A DNA stretch of 64,000 nt from Bacillota bacterium (GTDB lineage Bacteria > Bacillota > Clostridia > Christensenellales > Aristaeellaceae). The notes below the pieces were generated by a model. It saw only the letters and a program-made list of their open reading frames with translations. It was not told the origin of the DNA and made no database searches. This document shows, in pieces, positions 9,484 to 18,050 of this stretch (positions within the stretch are counted from its first letter, which is position 1; each line of letters starts with the position of its first letter). The DNA is taken from the NCBI GenBank assembly GCA_023444095.1, contig JAEZRP010000022.1, positions 248,001 to 312,000 on the forward strand, in the 5' to 3' direction. Made by a program: the position numbers and the translations under genes.

Positions 9484-10756
9484 GCATGTGCGGCGCGCGC
9501 TGATCGCGCTTTTGATCGTCCTCGCCGTCGCGGCCTGCGCGTACGGCGCGTGGCGGCTGTTCTTCGACCCCTACCGGGGCACGGCCGGGAGCCTCACGGA
9601 TACGAGGCCGCTCGAGGACAGACTGACCGCCGCGCAGGCGCTTTCCGACCTGGAATATATCGTAAAGCGCGTGGAGGACCGCCATCCGGGCTGCATGGAC
9701 GGACTGCCGGACGCGGTCCGCGCGGCGTATGCGCGCGAATCCGCCGCCCTGAAGGCGGGCGGGGACACGACCGTTCTCGCGCTCTGGCAGGCGGCTGCGC
9801 GCGTGCTTTCCCCGCTCGGGGACGCGCATACGGGCGTGCGCGCGCTGTACGGCGAAACGCAAACCCTCCCCGTTTCGTTCGCCTTCCAGGGCGAGACGCT
9901 CGCGACTTTGGACGGCGCGGTCGAAACGATCGGCGGGATCCCCGTATCGACCCTGTACGAGCGGTTCGCGGGGATGTTTTCGTATGAGCTCGACGCCTAC
10001 GCCCGCGTCCGCTTCGCGGAGCGGATCAACCGGAGCGACTACCTCCGGTTCGTGGGCGTGGATCTCTTGGGCGATGTGGAGATCGGATACGCGGACGGAA
10101 CGGCTGTTTCCTACGAATTCGGGGAACCGGTCTCCACACAGGCAAACGCGGAGCCCTTCGCGTCGTATGAAATGGACGGCGGCATCGGCATTTTCACGCT
10201 CCGGGAATGCGACGATACCAAGGAATACAGGGACATCGTCGAGGCGTTCTTCACCGCCGTGCGGGACGGGGGCGTCGAGAGCGTGATCCTCGACCTGCGC
10301 GCCAACCCCGGCGGCAACTCGATGGTCGCGAACGAGTTCATCCGCTACCTCCCCGTCTCCGAGTATGGCGCGTTCACATCGGACGTGCGCTTCGGTCCCT
10401 TCCTCTGGCGCAACAAGCCGCGCGCGGAGAAGAACCGCGCCGTGGAAGGCCTGCAGTTCGGCGGCGATCTTTACGTTCTGACGAGCGCGACGACGTTCAG
10501 CTCCGCCGTCGACTTCGCGACGCTCCTTTCGGACAACGATCTTGCGACGCTCGTGGGCGAGACGCCGGGCAACATGCCCACCTCCTACGGCGACATCCTG
10601 ACGTTCCAGACGCCGAACGCGAAGCTTCTGTTCACCGTGTCGTACAAGCACTTCGTCCGCCCGGACGCGCAGCGCTCGGCCGAGCCACTCGCGCCGGACG
10701 TGCCGACCGCGGCGGAGGACGCCATGGAAGCGGCGCGCGCGCTCATCGGCGAATGA
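9473..10756 (+). CDS. Membrane-anchored S41-family peptidase-like protein
   Basis: A 427-aa protein with one N-terminal hydrophobic segment (residues about 9-22), so it is probably anchored with its domain outside. The C-terminal half has S41/TSPc features: ILDLRANPGGNSM, a serine-rich nucleophile region (LTSATTFSSAVDFA) and VGETPGN. The Ctp catalytic lysine is not evident. A histidine in VEDRHPG and the later glutamate suggest a tricorn-like Ser/His/Glu arrangement (inference). The substrate is unknown. The 11-base overlap with the EamA gene suggests coupled translation. Confidence 0.72.
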   Translation: MRNKHVRRALIALLIVLAVAACAYGAWRLFFDPYRGTAGSLTDTRPLEDRLTAAQALSDLEYIVKRVEDRHPGCMDGLPDAVRAAYARESAALKAGGDTTVLALWQAAARVLSPLGDAHTGVRALYGETQTLPVSFAFQGETLATLDGAVETIGGIPVSTLYERFAGMFSYELDAYARVRFAERINRSDYLRFVGVDLLGDVEIGYADGTAVSYEFGEPVSTQANAEPFASYEMDGGIGIFTLRECDDTKEYRDIVEAFFTAVRDGGVESVILDLRANPGGNSMVANEFIRYLPVSEYGAFTSDVRFGPFLWRNKPRAEKNRAVEGLQFGGDLYVLTSATTFSSAVDFATLLSDNDLATLVGETPGNMPTSYGDILTFQTPNAKLLFTVSYKHFVRPDAQRSAEPLAPDVPTAAEDAMEAARALIGE

Positions 10757-10765
10757 TCTTCCCTC

Positions 10766-11290
10766 CTATCCTGCTTTCTGAGAACGAAATCGGTTTCCCG
10801 TTCCGACGACGCCCGCGAGGAGCCGCCCGACGAGCGCGCCCGTCGCGTTGAGAAGCACGTCGTCCACATCCGGCATCCCGGTCATGAGCGCCCACTGCAT
10901 CCCTTCGATAAAGGCGGAGAAGGCCACGCCCAGGGCGAGCGCCACCCATGCGTGCTTCCGGCGCGCAAGGAAGCCCATCGGCACGAACCACGCCAGATTC
11001 CCCAAAACGTGGTAGAGGAACGGCCACGTTCCGCGCCGGAGCTGGTCGAGCGTCGTTTGGAGCGGAATCCACTGTACCGCCGCGCGCGGCGCGCTGAAAA
11101 AACCGTCCCATTCGACCCCGCCGCGCAGCACCGTGATCTGAAAAAGCGCCGCGAGATAAAAAATCGTCAGTCCCCCGCCCCACGTCGGCCTCCGCCGCCG
11201 CGCGCGGCACAAGAGCGCGTAGGCCAGCCAGGCGATCAGCGCGAAGGCGAAGGCCCGCAGCGTGTAGAGCGCGATTCCCCAAAGGTTCAT
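10766..11290 (-). CDS. VanZ-family membrane protein
   Basis: A 174-aa protein with four to five hydrophobic helices. VanZ-family marks include GNLAWFVPMGFLARR and the C-terminal AFIEGMQWALMTGMPDVDDVLLNATGA-type stretch, with acidic DVDD before the last helix. VanZ of Tn1546 raises teicoplanin resistance by an unclear route, but many homologues have no known role in resistance. This copy lies 32 kb from the van cluster and is unlinked to it. It converges with the S41 gene, 9 bases apart. Confidence 0.8.
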   Translation of the reverse strand: MNLWGIALYTLRAFAFALIAWLAYALLCRARRRRPTWGGGLTIFYLAALFQITVLRGGVEWDGFFSAPRAAVQWIPLQTTLDQLRRGTWPFLYHVLGNLAWFVPMGFLARRKHAWVALALGVAFSAFIEGMQWALMTGMPDVDDVLLNATGALVGRLLAGVVGTGNRFRSQKAG

Positions 11291-11325
11291 TTTCCTCTTT
11301 CCTCCATCCGCTTATCGCGCATCGT

Positions 11326-11694
11326 TTAGAAAAAGATCGCCTTCACGACCAGCCAGACGACAAGCAGCCAGACCAGCGCGACCGGAACCGCAAAGTACCA
11401 CCTTTTCGGCTTTCCGCCGCGCCACATTCCCTCGGCCTCCTTCCGGTATCGCGCGAACGCGTCTGCCGGAATGAGCCTGACCGTCAGAACGATCAGGAGC
11501 GGAAGGAGGAGGATGTCGTCCAGATAGCCGATGACCGGTAGAAAGTCTGGAATCAGGTCGATCGGCGAGAGCGCGTAGGCGACCGTGATTCCGGCGAAGA
11601 TCTTTGCGGCGATAGGCGTATCCTTGCTTCGGAGGGCAATGAGCAGCGCCGGAATGTCCGTCATCAGCTGCCTGGCCCTATCCTTCAAGTTCAC
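11326..11694 (-). CDS. DUF1232 (YkvA-like) membrane protein
   Basis: Small 122-aa protein with the DUF1232 core (YALSPIDLIPDFLPVIGYLDD) and a C-terminal hydrophobic segment (VPVALVWLLVVWLVVKAIF). No biochemical role is established for the family. It lies 35 bases upstream of the VanZ-like gene on the same strand and may share its transcript. Confidence 0.8.
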   Translation of the reverse strand: MNLKDRARQLMTDIPALLIALRSKDTPIAAKIFAGITVAYALSPIDLIPDFLPVIGYLDDILLLPLLIVLTVRLIPADAFARYRKEAEGMWRGGKPKRWYFAVPVALVWLLVVWLVVKAIFF

Positions 11695-11830
11695 ATCTGC
11701 ACCTCGGCATCCAGATTCATATCACAAAGTATATCACGCCGAAAAGCTTGCAACAAGCCGTTTGCGAAACGCGTGCGCATGGGTTCGCGAAATTTTCACG
11801 AAGCCCGATCCATCAACGACGCGCCGTTTA

Positions 11831-11839
11831 TGGTATAAT
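11831..11839 (+). promoter_or_regulatory. Extended -10 promoter for the flavin reductase gene
   Basis: TGG-TATAAT at 11831-11839, 35 bases before the ATG at 11874. No clear -35 is seen at the expected distance. Confidence 0.45.
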
Positions 11840-11873
11840 TGCGCGAACAAATGACGGAAAGGCGGGCGCGACA

Positions 11874-12584
11874 ATGAAAATCACGGTGATCAACGGAAGC
11901 ATGCGCCACGGGAGCACATGGCACGCGGCGGATACGATCCTCCGGGCACTCTCGAAGCGCACACAAACGCAGCTGACGGAGTTCTTCCTTCCAAGGGACA
12001 TGCCCCACTTCTGCGCGGGCTGCTTCAGCTGCTTTTTGAAAGGCGAAGCCAAATGCCCGCACGCCGCGTCCGTTCAGCCCATCGCCGAGGCGATTTTGGG
12101 GGCCGATCTCGTCGTCCTCACCTCGCCCGTCTACGCGCTCGACGTTTCCGGGGAGATGAAGGCGCTGCTCGATCACTTGTGCTATATGTGGATGAGCCAC
12201 CGCCCCGCCCCGCAGATGTTTTCAAAGGTCGGCCTGACGGTCGTTACGACCGCGGGGGCCGGCGCTTCCCACGCGACGAAGACGCTCCGAAATAGCCTCG
12301 CGTTCTGGGGAAGCCGCAGAATCTACAGCCTGAAAAAGCCCGTCGCGGCCATGCGCTGGGAGCAGATCTCCGAAAAGAACAGGGCGAAGATCGAGCGCCG
12401 CGCGGACGCCCTCGCCGCGCGCATCGAACGCGCGCTGCGGTTGGGGAAGCGCCTTCCCTATTCCCCGTTCCGCGCGTTCCTTTTCAAACTGATGGTCGGG
12501 ATGCAGAAGAAAAACGACTACAACGAGACCGACCGCGCGCACTGGGAAAAGAACGGCTGGCTAAGTGGCGAAAGGCCCTTCTGA
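11874..12584 (+). CDS. NAD(P)H-dependent FMN reductase / flavodoxin-fold oxidoreductase
   Basis: A 236-aa flavodoxin-fold protein. The phosphate-binding loop is GSMRHGSTWHAADTIL and the second flavin loop is TSPVYALDVSGEMKALLDH. Cysteines in CAGCFSCFLKGEAKC are typical of the NADPH-dependent reductase subfamily in anaerobes; some of these relatives bind iron-sulfur clusters. It probably reduces flavin, quinone or a nitro/azo compound in the cytoplasm. The ATG at 11874 follows a weak GGCGGG site. It stands alone between its own promoter and a terminator. Confidence 0.82.
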   Translation: MKITVINGSMRHGSTWHAADTILRALSKRTQTQLTEFFLPRDMPHFCAGCFSCFLKGEAKCPHAASVQPIAEAILGADLVVLTSPVYALDVSGEMKALLDHLCYMWMSHRPAPQMFSKVGLTVVTTAGAGASHATKTLRNSLAFWGSRRIYSLKKPVAAMRWEQISEKNRAKIERRADALAARIERALRLGKRLPYSPFRAFLFKLMVGMQKKNDYNETDRAHWEKNGWLSGERPF

Positions 12585-12644
12585 CCGCCCGGCTTCCCCG
12601 CAAGGCCACCGTCCTCCACACGCGGACATTTCGGCATGGGAGGG

Positions 12645-12685
12645 CCGCGCATTTGCGCAGAACGCCACAAATGCGCGGTTTTTTC
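12645..12685 (+). terminator. Intrinsic terminator after the flavin reductase gene
   Basis: An 11-bp perfect stem (12645-12655 with 12668-12678) is followed by TTTTTTCT. Confidence 0.85.
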
Positions 12686-12717
12686 TGTGTAAAACATGCA
12701 ATGATGTCCGCTTCGGA

Positions 12718-12746
12718 TTGACAGTCGGAGGGCGCGGGCCTATACT
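12718..12746 (+). promoter_or_regulatory. Consensus promoter for the Cys/Met PLP lyase gene
   Basis: TTGACA (12718-12723), a 17-bp spacer and TATACT (12741-12746). The start falls near 12753, which leaves room for a GAGG site and the GTG at 12786. Confidence 0.8.
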
Positions 12747-12785
12747 TGTCTGGAAATCCCACAAATGCGAATCGAGGATGAGAGC

Positions 12786-13961
12786 GTGAACGAGGACCTT
12801 CTTGCGCTGACCCACGCGGGGGAAAACCCCGCCCGCTATCTGCACGCCGTCGTACCCCCCGTCTTTCTGAACTCCCTGCACGTTTATGAGAGCCAGGGCG
12901 AATACGCGGGCGACGTCGCCTGCGACGACCACTACGTCTATGGCCGCGTGTCGAACCCGACGGTGGAGATCGCCGAAGCCAAGGTCGCGGAGCTGGAGCA
13001 CGCCGCGCGCGCGGCGATGTTCGCCTCCGGCATGGCGGCCGCGACCTCCGCGATCATGGCGACCTGCAAGGCGGGCAGCCACATCGTCTGCCAGAAAAAC
13101 TGCTACGGCCCGGTGAAGGCGTTCATCAACAACCTGCTCGTGCCAAACTTCGGGATGACGGTGACGTATGTCTCCGCCCTCGACCTCGCGGAGCTCGAGG
13201 CGGCGATCCGCCCGGAAACGAGCCTCATCATCCTCGAAAGCCCCGCCACGTTCGTGTTTACGGTCGTCGACATCGCGGAAATCGCGAAGATCGCGAAAAA
13301 GCACGGCGTGCGCACCTACATCGACAATTCTTACTGCACGCCCATCTTCCAAAAGCCCCTGGATCTTGGGGTCGACATCGTGATGCACACCATGTCGAAA
13401 TACATCGGCGGACACTCGGACATCATCGGAGGCGTTCTGGCCTCGAAGGACGAGGCGCTGATGGATCTGATCGCGCGCCAGACGCGCGAGCTCTTCGGCG
13501 GGATCATCGGCCCCATGGAGGCGTGGCTCGTCATCCGGGGGCTCCGCACGCTCGACGTTCGCGTGCGGCAGCACGAGAGAAACGCAAAAGAGGTGGCGAG
13601 CTGGCTCGAGCGAAACCCGCGCGTGCGCCGCGTCCACTACACGGGCCTCGCGTCCCACCCGCAGGCGGAGATCATCCGAAAGCAGCAGACGGGCTCCACA
13701 GGTCTTTTGAGCTTCGAGCTCGACGGGACGGGCGCGGACGCCGTCCGGCTGGTGGACAGTCTGAAGCTCTTCGGCAAGGGCTGCTCCTGGGGCGGCTTCG
13801 AGAGCCTCGCGCTCGCGCCGCTTTCGAAGGCGACGGAGGAGGAGCTTACCTTCCTGGGACTTCCGGGCGGCGGGAGCCTCGTCCGCATCCACTGCGGGCT
13901 CGAGGGCGCGGAGAACCTCATCGGGGACATGGAGCAGGCGTTTCAAAGGACGTTCGGCTAA
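12786..13961 (+). CDS. Cys/Met-metabolism PLP enzyme (gamma-lyase/synthase family)
   Basis: A 391-aa fold-type I PLP enzyme of the cystathionine gamma-synthase/methionine gamma-lyase family. The PLP lysine is K205 in HTMSKYIGGHSD, and SGMAAATSAI binds phosphate. The start is taken as GTG 12786, which has GAGG at 12774-12777; an in-frame ATG at 12765 lies only about 12 bases from the predicted transcript start with no site before it. The cysteine typical of methionine gamma-lyase beside the active tyrosine is replaced (NCYGPVK), so gamma-lyase, beta-lyase or synthase activity cannot be told apart. Confidence 0.88.
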   Translation: MNEDLLALTHAGENPARYLHAVVPPVFLNSLHVYESQGEYAGDVACDDHYVYGRVSNPTVEIAEAKVAELEHAARAAMFASGMAAATSAIMATCKAGSHIVCQKNCYGPVKAFINNLLVPNFGMTVTYVSALDLAELEAAIRPETSLIILESPATFVFTVVDIAEIAKIAKKHGVRTYIDNSYCTPIFQKPLDLGVDIVMHTMSKYIGGHSDIIGGVLASKDEALMDLIARQTRELFGGIIGPMEAWLVIRGLRTLDVRVRQHERNAKEVASWLERNPRVRRVHYTGLASHPQAEIIRKQQTGSTGLLSFELDGTGADAVRLVDSLKLFGKGCSWGGFESLALAPLSKATEEELTFLGLPGGGSLVRIHCGLEGAENLIGDMEQAFQRTFG

Positions 13962-13973
13962 AAGAATACCTTG

Positions 13974-13999
13974 CGCGGGGCATTCGCCCCGCGTTTTTT
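13974..13999 (+). terminator. Intrinsic terminator after the PLP lyase gene
   Basis: An 8-bp stem (CGCGGGGC/GCCCCGCG), ATTC loop and T6. Confidence 0.9.
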
Positions 14000-14136
14000 G
14001 TATCATATATCAAAATCCTTCCACGCTGCATAGTACGTAAGGCGGGCGAATATCCCGCGAAACATCCGCGGGCGGCGTCCATGCCGCATCCGGTCGGCAG
14101 GGATGTCCCCGCTTGCAGCCGGAAAGGACGGATCCA

Positions 14137-15153
14137 ATGACGCTATCTGAAATGAGGGCGCTCGCGGTTCACTATATGAAGAGCCGCAAAAGCCTGAACG
14201 CATATACCAACTCGAGCGATCGGAAGTACTTCTTCGGAAAGCCCGACAACCAGGCGGGAAACACGACCCAGAAGGGGTATTCGGACTGCTCCAGCGCGTG
14301 CCGCGCCGCAATCCAGGCGGCATCCGGCATCAATATCGGTTCCAACACGCACCATCAGCTACTCAATCGCGCGAACGGCGAAATCGTGGACGCGACGGAG
14401 GGCTATCAGCCGGACGAGAAAAATCTCATACCCGGCGACCTTCTCTACTTCAAGGGCAACAAGTACCACATTCTGGACGTGGGTCACGTCGAAATGTACG
14501 TCGGAAGCGACACCCTATACGGCCACGGCAGCGGCAAAGGACCCCGCAAGACGGGAATGAAGGCGTATTGCGCGTCGCGCGCCACGCCGCAGAAGCGCTA
14601 TTTCATGGCGATCCGATGGATCCCCACGGAAGGGTATCCCAATCTGTCCGTCGGCGCGAACGGCGAATTCGTGGTGAAGATGCAGCAGTTCCTGATCGAA
14701 GCGGGCTATCCGCTCGAGAAGTACGGCGCGGACGGCAGCTTCGGTTCGGAAACGAAGGCCGCGGTCCTGGCGTTCCAGAAGGACGCGCAGCTCCCCGAGA
14801 CGGGCGTCTGCGATCAGGCGACCTGGAACGCGCTCATCAAGAAGGCGGCGGAATCCGGCGGGGAGGAGAAACTGAACCCCTATCTCATGCCGACCAAGAA
14901 CCTCGCGCGGGGCGCGAAGGGCGAGGGCGTCAAGTGGGTCCAGTGGGAACTGACCGACGCGGGCATTTCCTGCGGCGTCTACGGAATCGACGGCGACTTT
15001 GGAAAGGATACGCACGCGGCGGTATTGCGCTTCCAGACCCTCGTGTTCCCCGATCAGCCGAAGGAATGGGACGCAATCGTAGGCCCGAAGACGCGCGCAA
15101 AGCTCGTCGAGGCGACCAGTCCAGAACTGACCGCGGCGGCACAGGGAGACTAA
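14137..15153 (+). CDS. Endolysin-like NlpC/P60-type cell-wall hydrolase with two PG-binding domains
   Basis: A 338-aa protein with no signal peptide. The N-terminal part has an NlpC/P60-type catalytic set: D50-C51 in GYSDCSSACR and H117 in DVGHVEMYVG. Two PG_binding_1 repeats follow (about residues 170-240 and 262-330, with GADGSFGSETKAAVLAFQ and GIDGDFGKDTHAAVLRFQ). The next two genes are XhlA-like and holin-like, so this is the lytic enzyme of a phage-type lysis module. Absence of a signal peptide fits holin-dependent release. Confidence 0.85.
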   Translation: MTLSEMRALAVHYMKSRKSLNAYTNSSDRKYFFGKPDNQAGNTTQKGYSDCSSACRAAIQAASGINIGSNTHHQLLNRANGEIVDATEGYQPDEKNLIPGDLLYFKGNKYHILDVGHVEMYVGSDTLYGHGSGKGPRKTGMKAYCASRATPQKRYFMAIRWIPTEGYPNLSVGANGEFVVKMQQFLIEAGYPLEKYGADGSFGSETKAAVLAFQKDAQLPETGVCDQATWNALIKKAAESGGEEKLNPYLMPTKNLARGAKGEGVKWVQWELTDAGISCGVYGIDGDFGKDTHAAVLRFQTLVFPDQPKEWDAIVGPKTRAKLVEATSPELTAAAQGD

Positions 15154-15168
15154 GTCGGGAGGTGCCGC

Positions 15169-15495
15169 ATGAGCGAGATCGGAATCATCATCTCGGCGCT
15201 CAGCGTGCTCATCGCCTTTCTCGCACTGCTGCTGACCTACAGGGCCGCCCGGCACAGGGAGAACCGCGACCGGACGGAGAGCGCGAGTCAGTTGACGCGC
15301 ATCGAAACCACGCTCGAGAGCGTGCGCGGAGGCGTCGACGAAATCAAGATCGAGGTGAGGGAACAACAAAAGCAGATCGGCGATGTGACCGAACGGGTCG
15401 CCCGCCTCGATGAACTGACAAAAAACGGCCAGAGGCGCATAGAGATCATCGAGAGGAGGATTGGCAATGAGCGGGAAGACAAGGAATGTCATTGA
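15169..15495 (+). CDS. XhlA-like membrane/coiled-coil protein of the lysis module
   Basis: A 108-aa protein with one N-terminal membrane helix (GIIISALSVLIAFLALLLTY) followed by a charged coiled coil rich in R, E, Q and V heptads (residues about 30-100). This matches the plan of phage XhlA/haemolysin-type accessory proteins placed between endolysin and holin. GGGAGG precedes the ATG. The holin gene overlaps its end by 29 bases in another frame. Confidence 0.7.
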   Translation: MSEIGIIISALSVLIAFLALLLTYRAARHRENRDRTESASQLTRIETTLESVRGGVDEIKIEVREQQKQIGDVTERVARLDELTKNGQRRIEIIERRIGNEREDKECH

Positions 15496-15691
15496 ACGAG
15501 CCGTCAAAACGTTCATCGAAACAGCCATCTCGTACCTGATCGCGCACCTGTCCGGAGCAAACTTTTTCGGGAACGACGAAGCCAAGACCGTCTGGGTCGG
15601 CCTCGCGCTCTCGGCGGGGGCAGCGGGGCTGTCCGCCACGTGGAACGGGGTATTGCAGCCGCTTTTCAAGACCCCGAACGAGAAGGAGTGA
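15467..15691 (+). CDS. Phage-type holin
   Basis: A 74-aa protein with an amphipathic N-terminus (ERAVKTFIETAISYLI) and a second hydrophobic helix (VWVGLALSAGAAGLSATWNG), ending in a charged tail. This resembles small r1t-class holins that open the membrane for the endolysin. The start is ATG 15467 behind AGGAGG (15454-15459), not the in-frame TTG at 15461. It closes the three-gene cassette. Confidence 0.78.
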   Translation: MSGKTRNVIERAVKTFIETAISYLIAHLSGANFFGNDEAKTVWVGLALSAGAAGLSATWNGVLQPLFKTPNEKE

Positions 15692-15695
15692 CCGC

Positions 15696-15719
15696 GGCCC
15701 CCGCCATCAGGCGGGGGCC
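15696..15719. terminator. Bidirectional hairpin between the holin and the convergent gene
   Basis: A perfect 10-bp GC stem with ATCA loop between two converging genes. There is no T run on either side. Confidence 0.6.
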
Positions 15720-15722
15720 CAA

Positions 15723-16664
15723 TCATGCCTCCGCGCGCAGAAGCAGCCGCGCGGCGCGCGCTGCGAGCTCCCACGCGCGCGCCCGCGCGTCGCGCCGTCC
15801 GTCCCAGTACCGGCCAAGGAGATCGGCGGACGCGCGCGGGAGAACGGTTCCGAAGATGAGGCCGAGCACTTCCGCCTCTAGAAATTCGTACGCGCCCGCA
15901 CCCATGAGCGCGGGAAACGCCTCGGTGCCCGCGAACTGCTCGAGGATAAAGAGCCAGGGGACAAACTTCCCGGACGACACGGGCATGAAGCGGGAAACGG
16001 GCGCCGACGAGGCGTAATAGACGCCCTTCTCAAGATTCCAGAGGTATCGGAGGAATCCCTCCGCCGTGCCCGCGTCAACGTGCGCGTTGCCGGAAAGAAG
16101 CCAGAGCATGTGGACGGTCTCGGGCCACAGCATGAAGTCGCACCTGGCCCGGTTCCGCGCCTGCCAGGCGGCGAGGTCGATCTTTCCCGTCTCCTCAATC
16201 TCCGCCCGGACCTCGCCGACCGCGCGCGCGCAGAGTCTTTTCCGCTCCTCCACGCGCGCGTCCCCGATCCCGAGCGCCGCCGCGTTCGCGGCCGCCATCG
16301 ACGAAATGGCAATTTGGAATCCAAAGTGGTGCTCGATGGTGTCAGTGTACGCGAGGGAACCGTCCACATACCCCAGCAGCGCGCGCCCGGCGCGGGAGAC
16401 GACCGGGTCGTCCGGCGGAAGCATCAAATCGCGCATGCGGTACACGGCGGATTCCGTGGTCAGAAAGAGGCGCTTCGTCTCGTCCTTCGTGTCCATGGTG
16501 TGGAAGCGCCCGTACCCGCCGTCCGGCCTCTGCTCCCGCCGCAGCGCCTCATAGTGAGGGGAGCCGTCGGGGGAGGCCGCATCGCCGAGAACACGGGCGG
16601 CGATGTAGCATGGCGTCGCGCCGCGCGCGCCGTCCCGGATGTAGTCCGAAATCACATCACGCAT
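15723..16664 (-). CDS. Hypothetical protein, possibly alpha/alpha-toroid fold
   Basis: A 313-aa protein I do not recognise. No signal peptide or membrane helix is seen. [20 protein letters not shown] resembles the QW-type repeats of (alpha/alpha) barrel enzymes such as terpene cyclases, but it occurs once. Later stretches are rich in Trp, Tyr and Arg ([25 protein letters not shown]). The start is ATG 16664 behind GGAGG, and it overlaps the racemase stop by 8 bases, so the two are translationally coupled. A role linked to the racemase product is inference. Confidence 0.72.
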   Translation of the reverse strand: MRDVISDYIRDGARGATPCYIAARVLGDAASPDGSPHYEALRREQRPDGGYGRFHTMDTKDETKRLFLTTESAVYRMRDLMLPPDDPVVSRAGRALLGYVDGSLAYTDTIEHHFGFQIAISSMAAANAAALGIGDARVEERKRLCARAVGEVRAEIEETGKIDLAAWQARNRARCDFMLWPETVHMLWLLSGNAHVDAGTAEGFLRYLWNLEKGVYYASSAPVSRFMPVSSGKFVPWLFILEQFAGTEAFPALMGAGAYEFLEAEVLGLIFGTVLPRASADLLGRYWDGRRDARARAWELAARAARLLLRAEA

Positions 16665-17358
16665 GCGCTTCCTCCAGCGCAATCTCCGCCGCGCGGCGCG
16701 CGTGGATGACCGCCGTGTCGAAAAGCGGCGTTTCGGTGTCCTCCGGGCGGACGAGCAGCCCGATCTCCGTGCAGCCCAGGATCGCCGCCTGCGCGCCGCG
16801 CGCGGCGAGTCCGTCGATGATCCGGGCGTATGTCCGGCGCGATTCTTCCCGAATCTGGCCGAGGCAGAGCTCGTCAAAGATGATCCGGTTGATTTCGTCC
16901 ATGTCCGCTTCGCCCGGCACGAGCACGGAAAAGCCCCTTTTCGCGAGCCGCGCCCGATAAAAGTCCTGCTGCATGGTGTACTTCGTCCCGAGAAGCGCGA
17001 CGGTGCGGTAACCGCGCGCGTCAAGCGCGTCCGCCGCCGCGTCCGCGATGTGCAGAAGCGGGACCGAGACGCAGGCCGCGACCTCGTCAAACACCTTGTG
17101 GAGCGTGTTCGTGCAGATGAGAATGAAGTGCGCGCCCGCGCGCTCGAGCGATCCGGCGGCGTCCCCCAGAATTTGCGCGGCCTGCACCCATTCGCCGCGC
17201 GCCATGCAGGCCTCGATCTCCGCGAAGTCCACGCTGTGAAGGACGCACTTCGCCGAGTGAAATCCGCCCAGCCTTTCCTTCGCGCAGCCGTTGATGATCT
17301 GATAATAGGTAACCGTGCTTTCCCAGCTCATGCCCCCGATCAGGCCGATGGTCTTCAT
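16657..17358 (-). CDS. Aspartate/glutamate racemase family protein
   Basis: A 233-aa cofactor-free racemase of the Asp/Glu/hydantoin family. The two catalytic cysteines are C82 (LICTNTLH) and C196 (LGCTEIGLL), with the N-terminal [15 protein letters not shown] motif typical of aspartate racemases. It interconverts L- and D-forms of an acidic amino acid in the cytoplasm. The downstream overlapping gene is unknown. Confidence 0.87.
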   Translation of the reverse strand: MKTIGLIGGMSWESTVTYYQIINGCAKERLGGFHSAKCVLHSVDFAEIEACMARGEWVQAAQILGDAAGSLERAGAHFILICTNTLHKVFDEVAACVSVPLLHIADAAADALDARGYRTVALLGTKYTMQQDFYRARLAKRGFSVLVPGEADMDEINRIIFDELCLGQIREESRRTYARIIDGLAARGAQAAILGCTEIGLLVRPEDTETPLFDTAVIHARRAAEIALEEAHA

Positions 17359-17369
17359 GGCGTCGTCCC

Positions 17370-17406
17370 CCCGCGCTGTAATGGGAACATTCTACCACAG
17401 CGCGGG
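17370..17406 (-). terminator. Hairpin between bioY and the racemase gene
   Basis: A 10-bp perfect stem (17370-17379 with 17397-17406) with a 17-base loop lies just downstream of bioY. The loop also holds a possible TAGAAT -10 for the racemase gene on the minus strand. Confidence 0.5.
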
Positions 17407-17412
17407 AGAAAA

Positions 17413-17940
17413 TCAAAGGCCCGCCTTGCGGAGCCGCCGCGCGATCAGGGCCGCCAGCGCGACCTTCGCGGCGTCCGGCAGGATGAACGGGAAGACGCAC
17501 CAGGAAAGAACGGTCATGAGGGGCACGGCTCCGTTCGCGCGCACGTAGACCACCATGAACCACGCGGTTCCGAACGCGTAGAGAACCAGCAGCCCCGCGA
17601 ACATGGAGACCAGCAGCGGGACAAGCCCTTCCCCGAACGCGCGCGTCAGCGCCCACACGACGAGCGACGCGGCGACAAAGCCGATGATGTAGCCGCCCGT
17701 GGAGCCCAGAAGCGCCCCCACGCCCCCCGCAAAGCCCGCGAACACCGGAACGCCCACCGCGCCCAGCAGAATGTAGGCGAGAATCGCGAGCGTTCCCCGC
17801 TTTCCGCCGAGGAAGCCGACCGCGAGGAAAACGGCGAACGTCTGAAGCGTGAACGGCACCGCCGCCGGGATCGAGATCCACGAACACACCGCCATCAGAG
17901 CGACCGCCAGACCCATGCGCGCGATATCCCTTGGTTTCAT
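17413..17940 (-). CDS. bioY: Biotin transporter substrate-binding component BioY
   Basis: S-component of the biotin ECF transporter, 175 aa with six hydrophobic helices. Family marks include the PFTLQTFAVFLAVGFLGGKRG and LLGAVGVPVFAGFAGG stretches and the TGGYIIGF motif. No EcfA or EcfT gene is nearby, so it probably uses a shared ECF module or works alone. The start is ATG 17940 behind GGAGG; that site and the leader lie inside operator 1. It is divergent from birA, and its control by BirA is indicated by paired operators. Confidence 0.93.
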   Translation of the reverse strand: MKPRDIARMGLAVALMAVCSWISIPAAVPFTLQTFAVFLAVGFLGGKRGTLAILAYILLGAVGVPVFAGFAGGVGALLGSTGGYIIGFVAASLVVWALTRAFGEGLVPLLVSMFAGLLVLYAFGTAWFMVVYVRANGAVPLMTVLSWCVFPFILPDAAKVALAALIARRLRKAGL

Positions 17941-17942
17941 CG

Positions 17943-17975
17943 ATTGTAAACCTCCACATGCGTAGCATTTACAAT
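17943..17975. promoter_or_regulatory. BirA operator 1 (bioY proximal)
   Basis: Perfect inverted repeat ATTGTAAA-N17-TTTACAAT. It covers the bioY transcription start and ribosome binding site. The same 8-17-8 layout recurs 55 bp away. Confidence 0.82.
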
Positions 17976-17976
17976 G

Positions 17977-18005
17977 AGGATAGCACGCGGCGCGCGAATT
18001 GTCAA
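17977..18005 (-). promoter_or_regulatory. bioY promoter
   Basis: On the minus strand: TTGACA (18005-18000), 17 bp, TATCCT (17982-17977). The -35 lies inside operator 2 and the start site inside operator 1. Confidence 0.78.
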
Positions 18006-18030
18006 CCGGCAGGAATATGATATTTACAAT
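17998..18030. promoter_or_regulatory. BirA operator 2 (shared by bioY and birA)
   Basis: ATTGTCAA-N17-TTTACAAT, one mismatch from operator 1 and the same spacing. Its left arm is the bioY -35 and its right arm the birA -35, so one bound dimer would block both. Confidence 0.8.
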
Positions 18031-18050
18031 CTGGCGGAATCTGGTATAAT
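18023..18050 (+). promoter_or_regulatory. birA promoter
   Basis: TTTACA (18023-18028), 16 bp, TATAAT (18045-18050) with an extended TGG. It lies on the right arm of operator 2. Confidence 0.75.
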
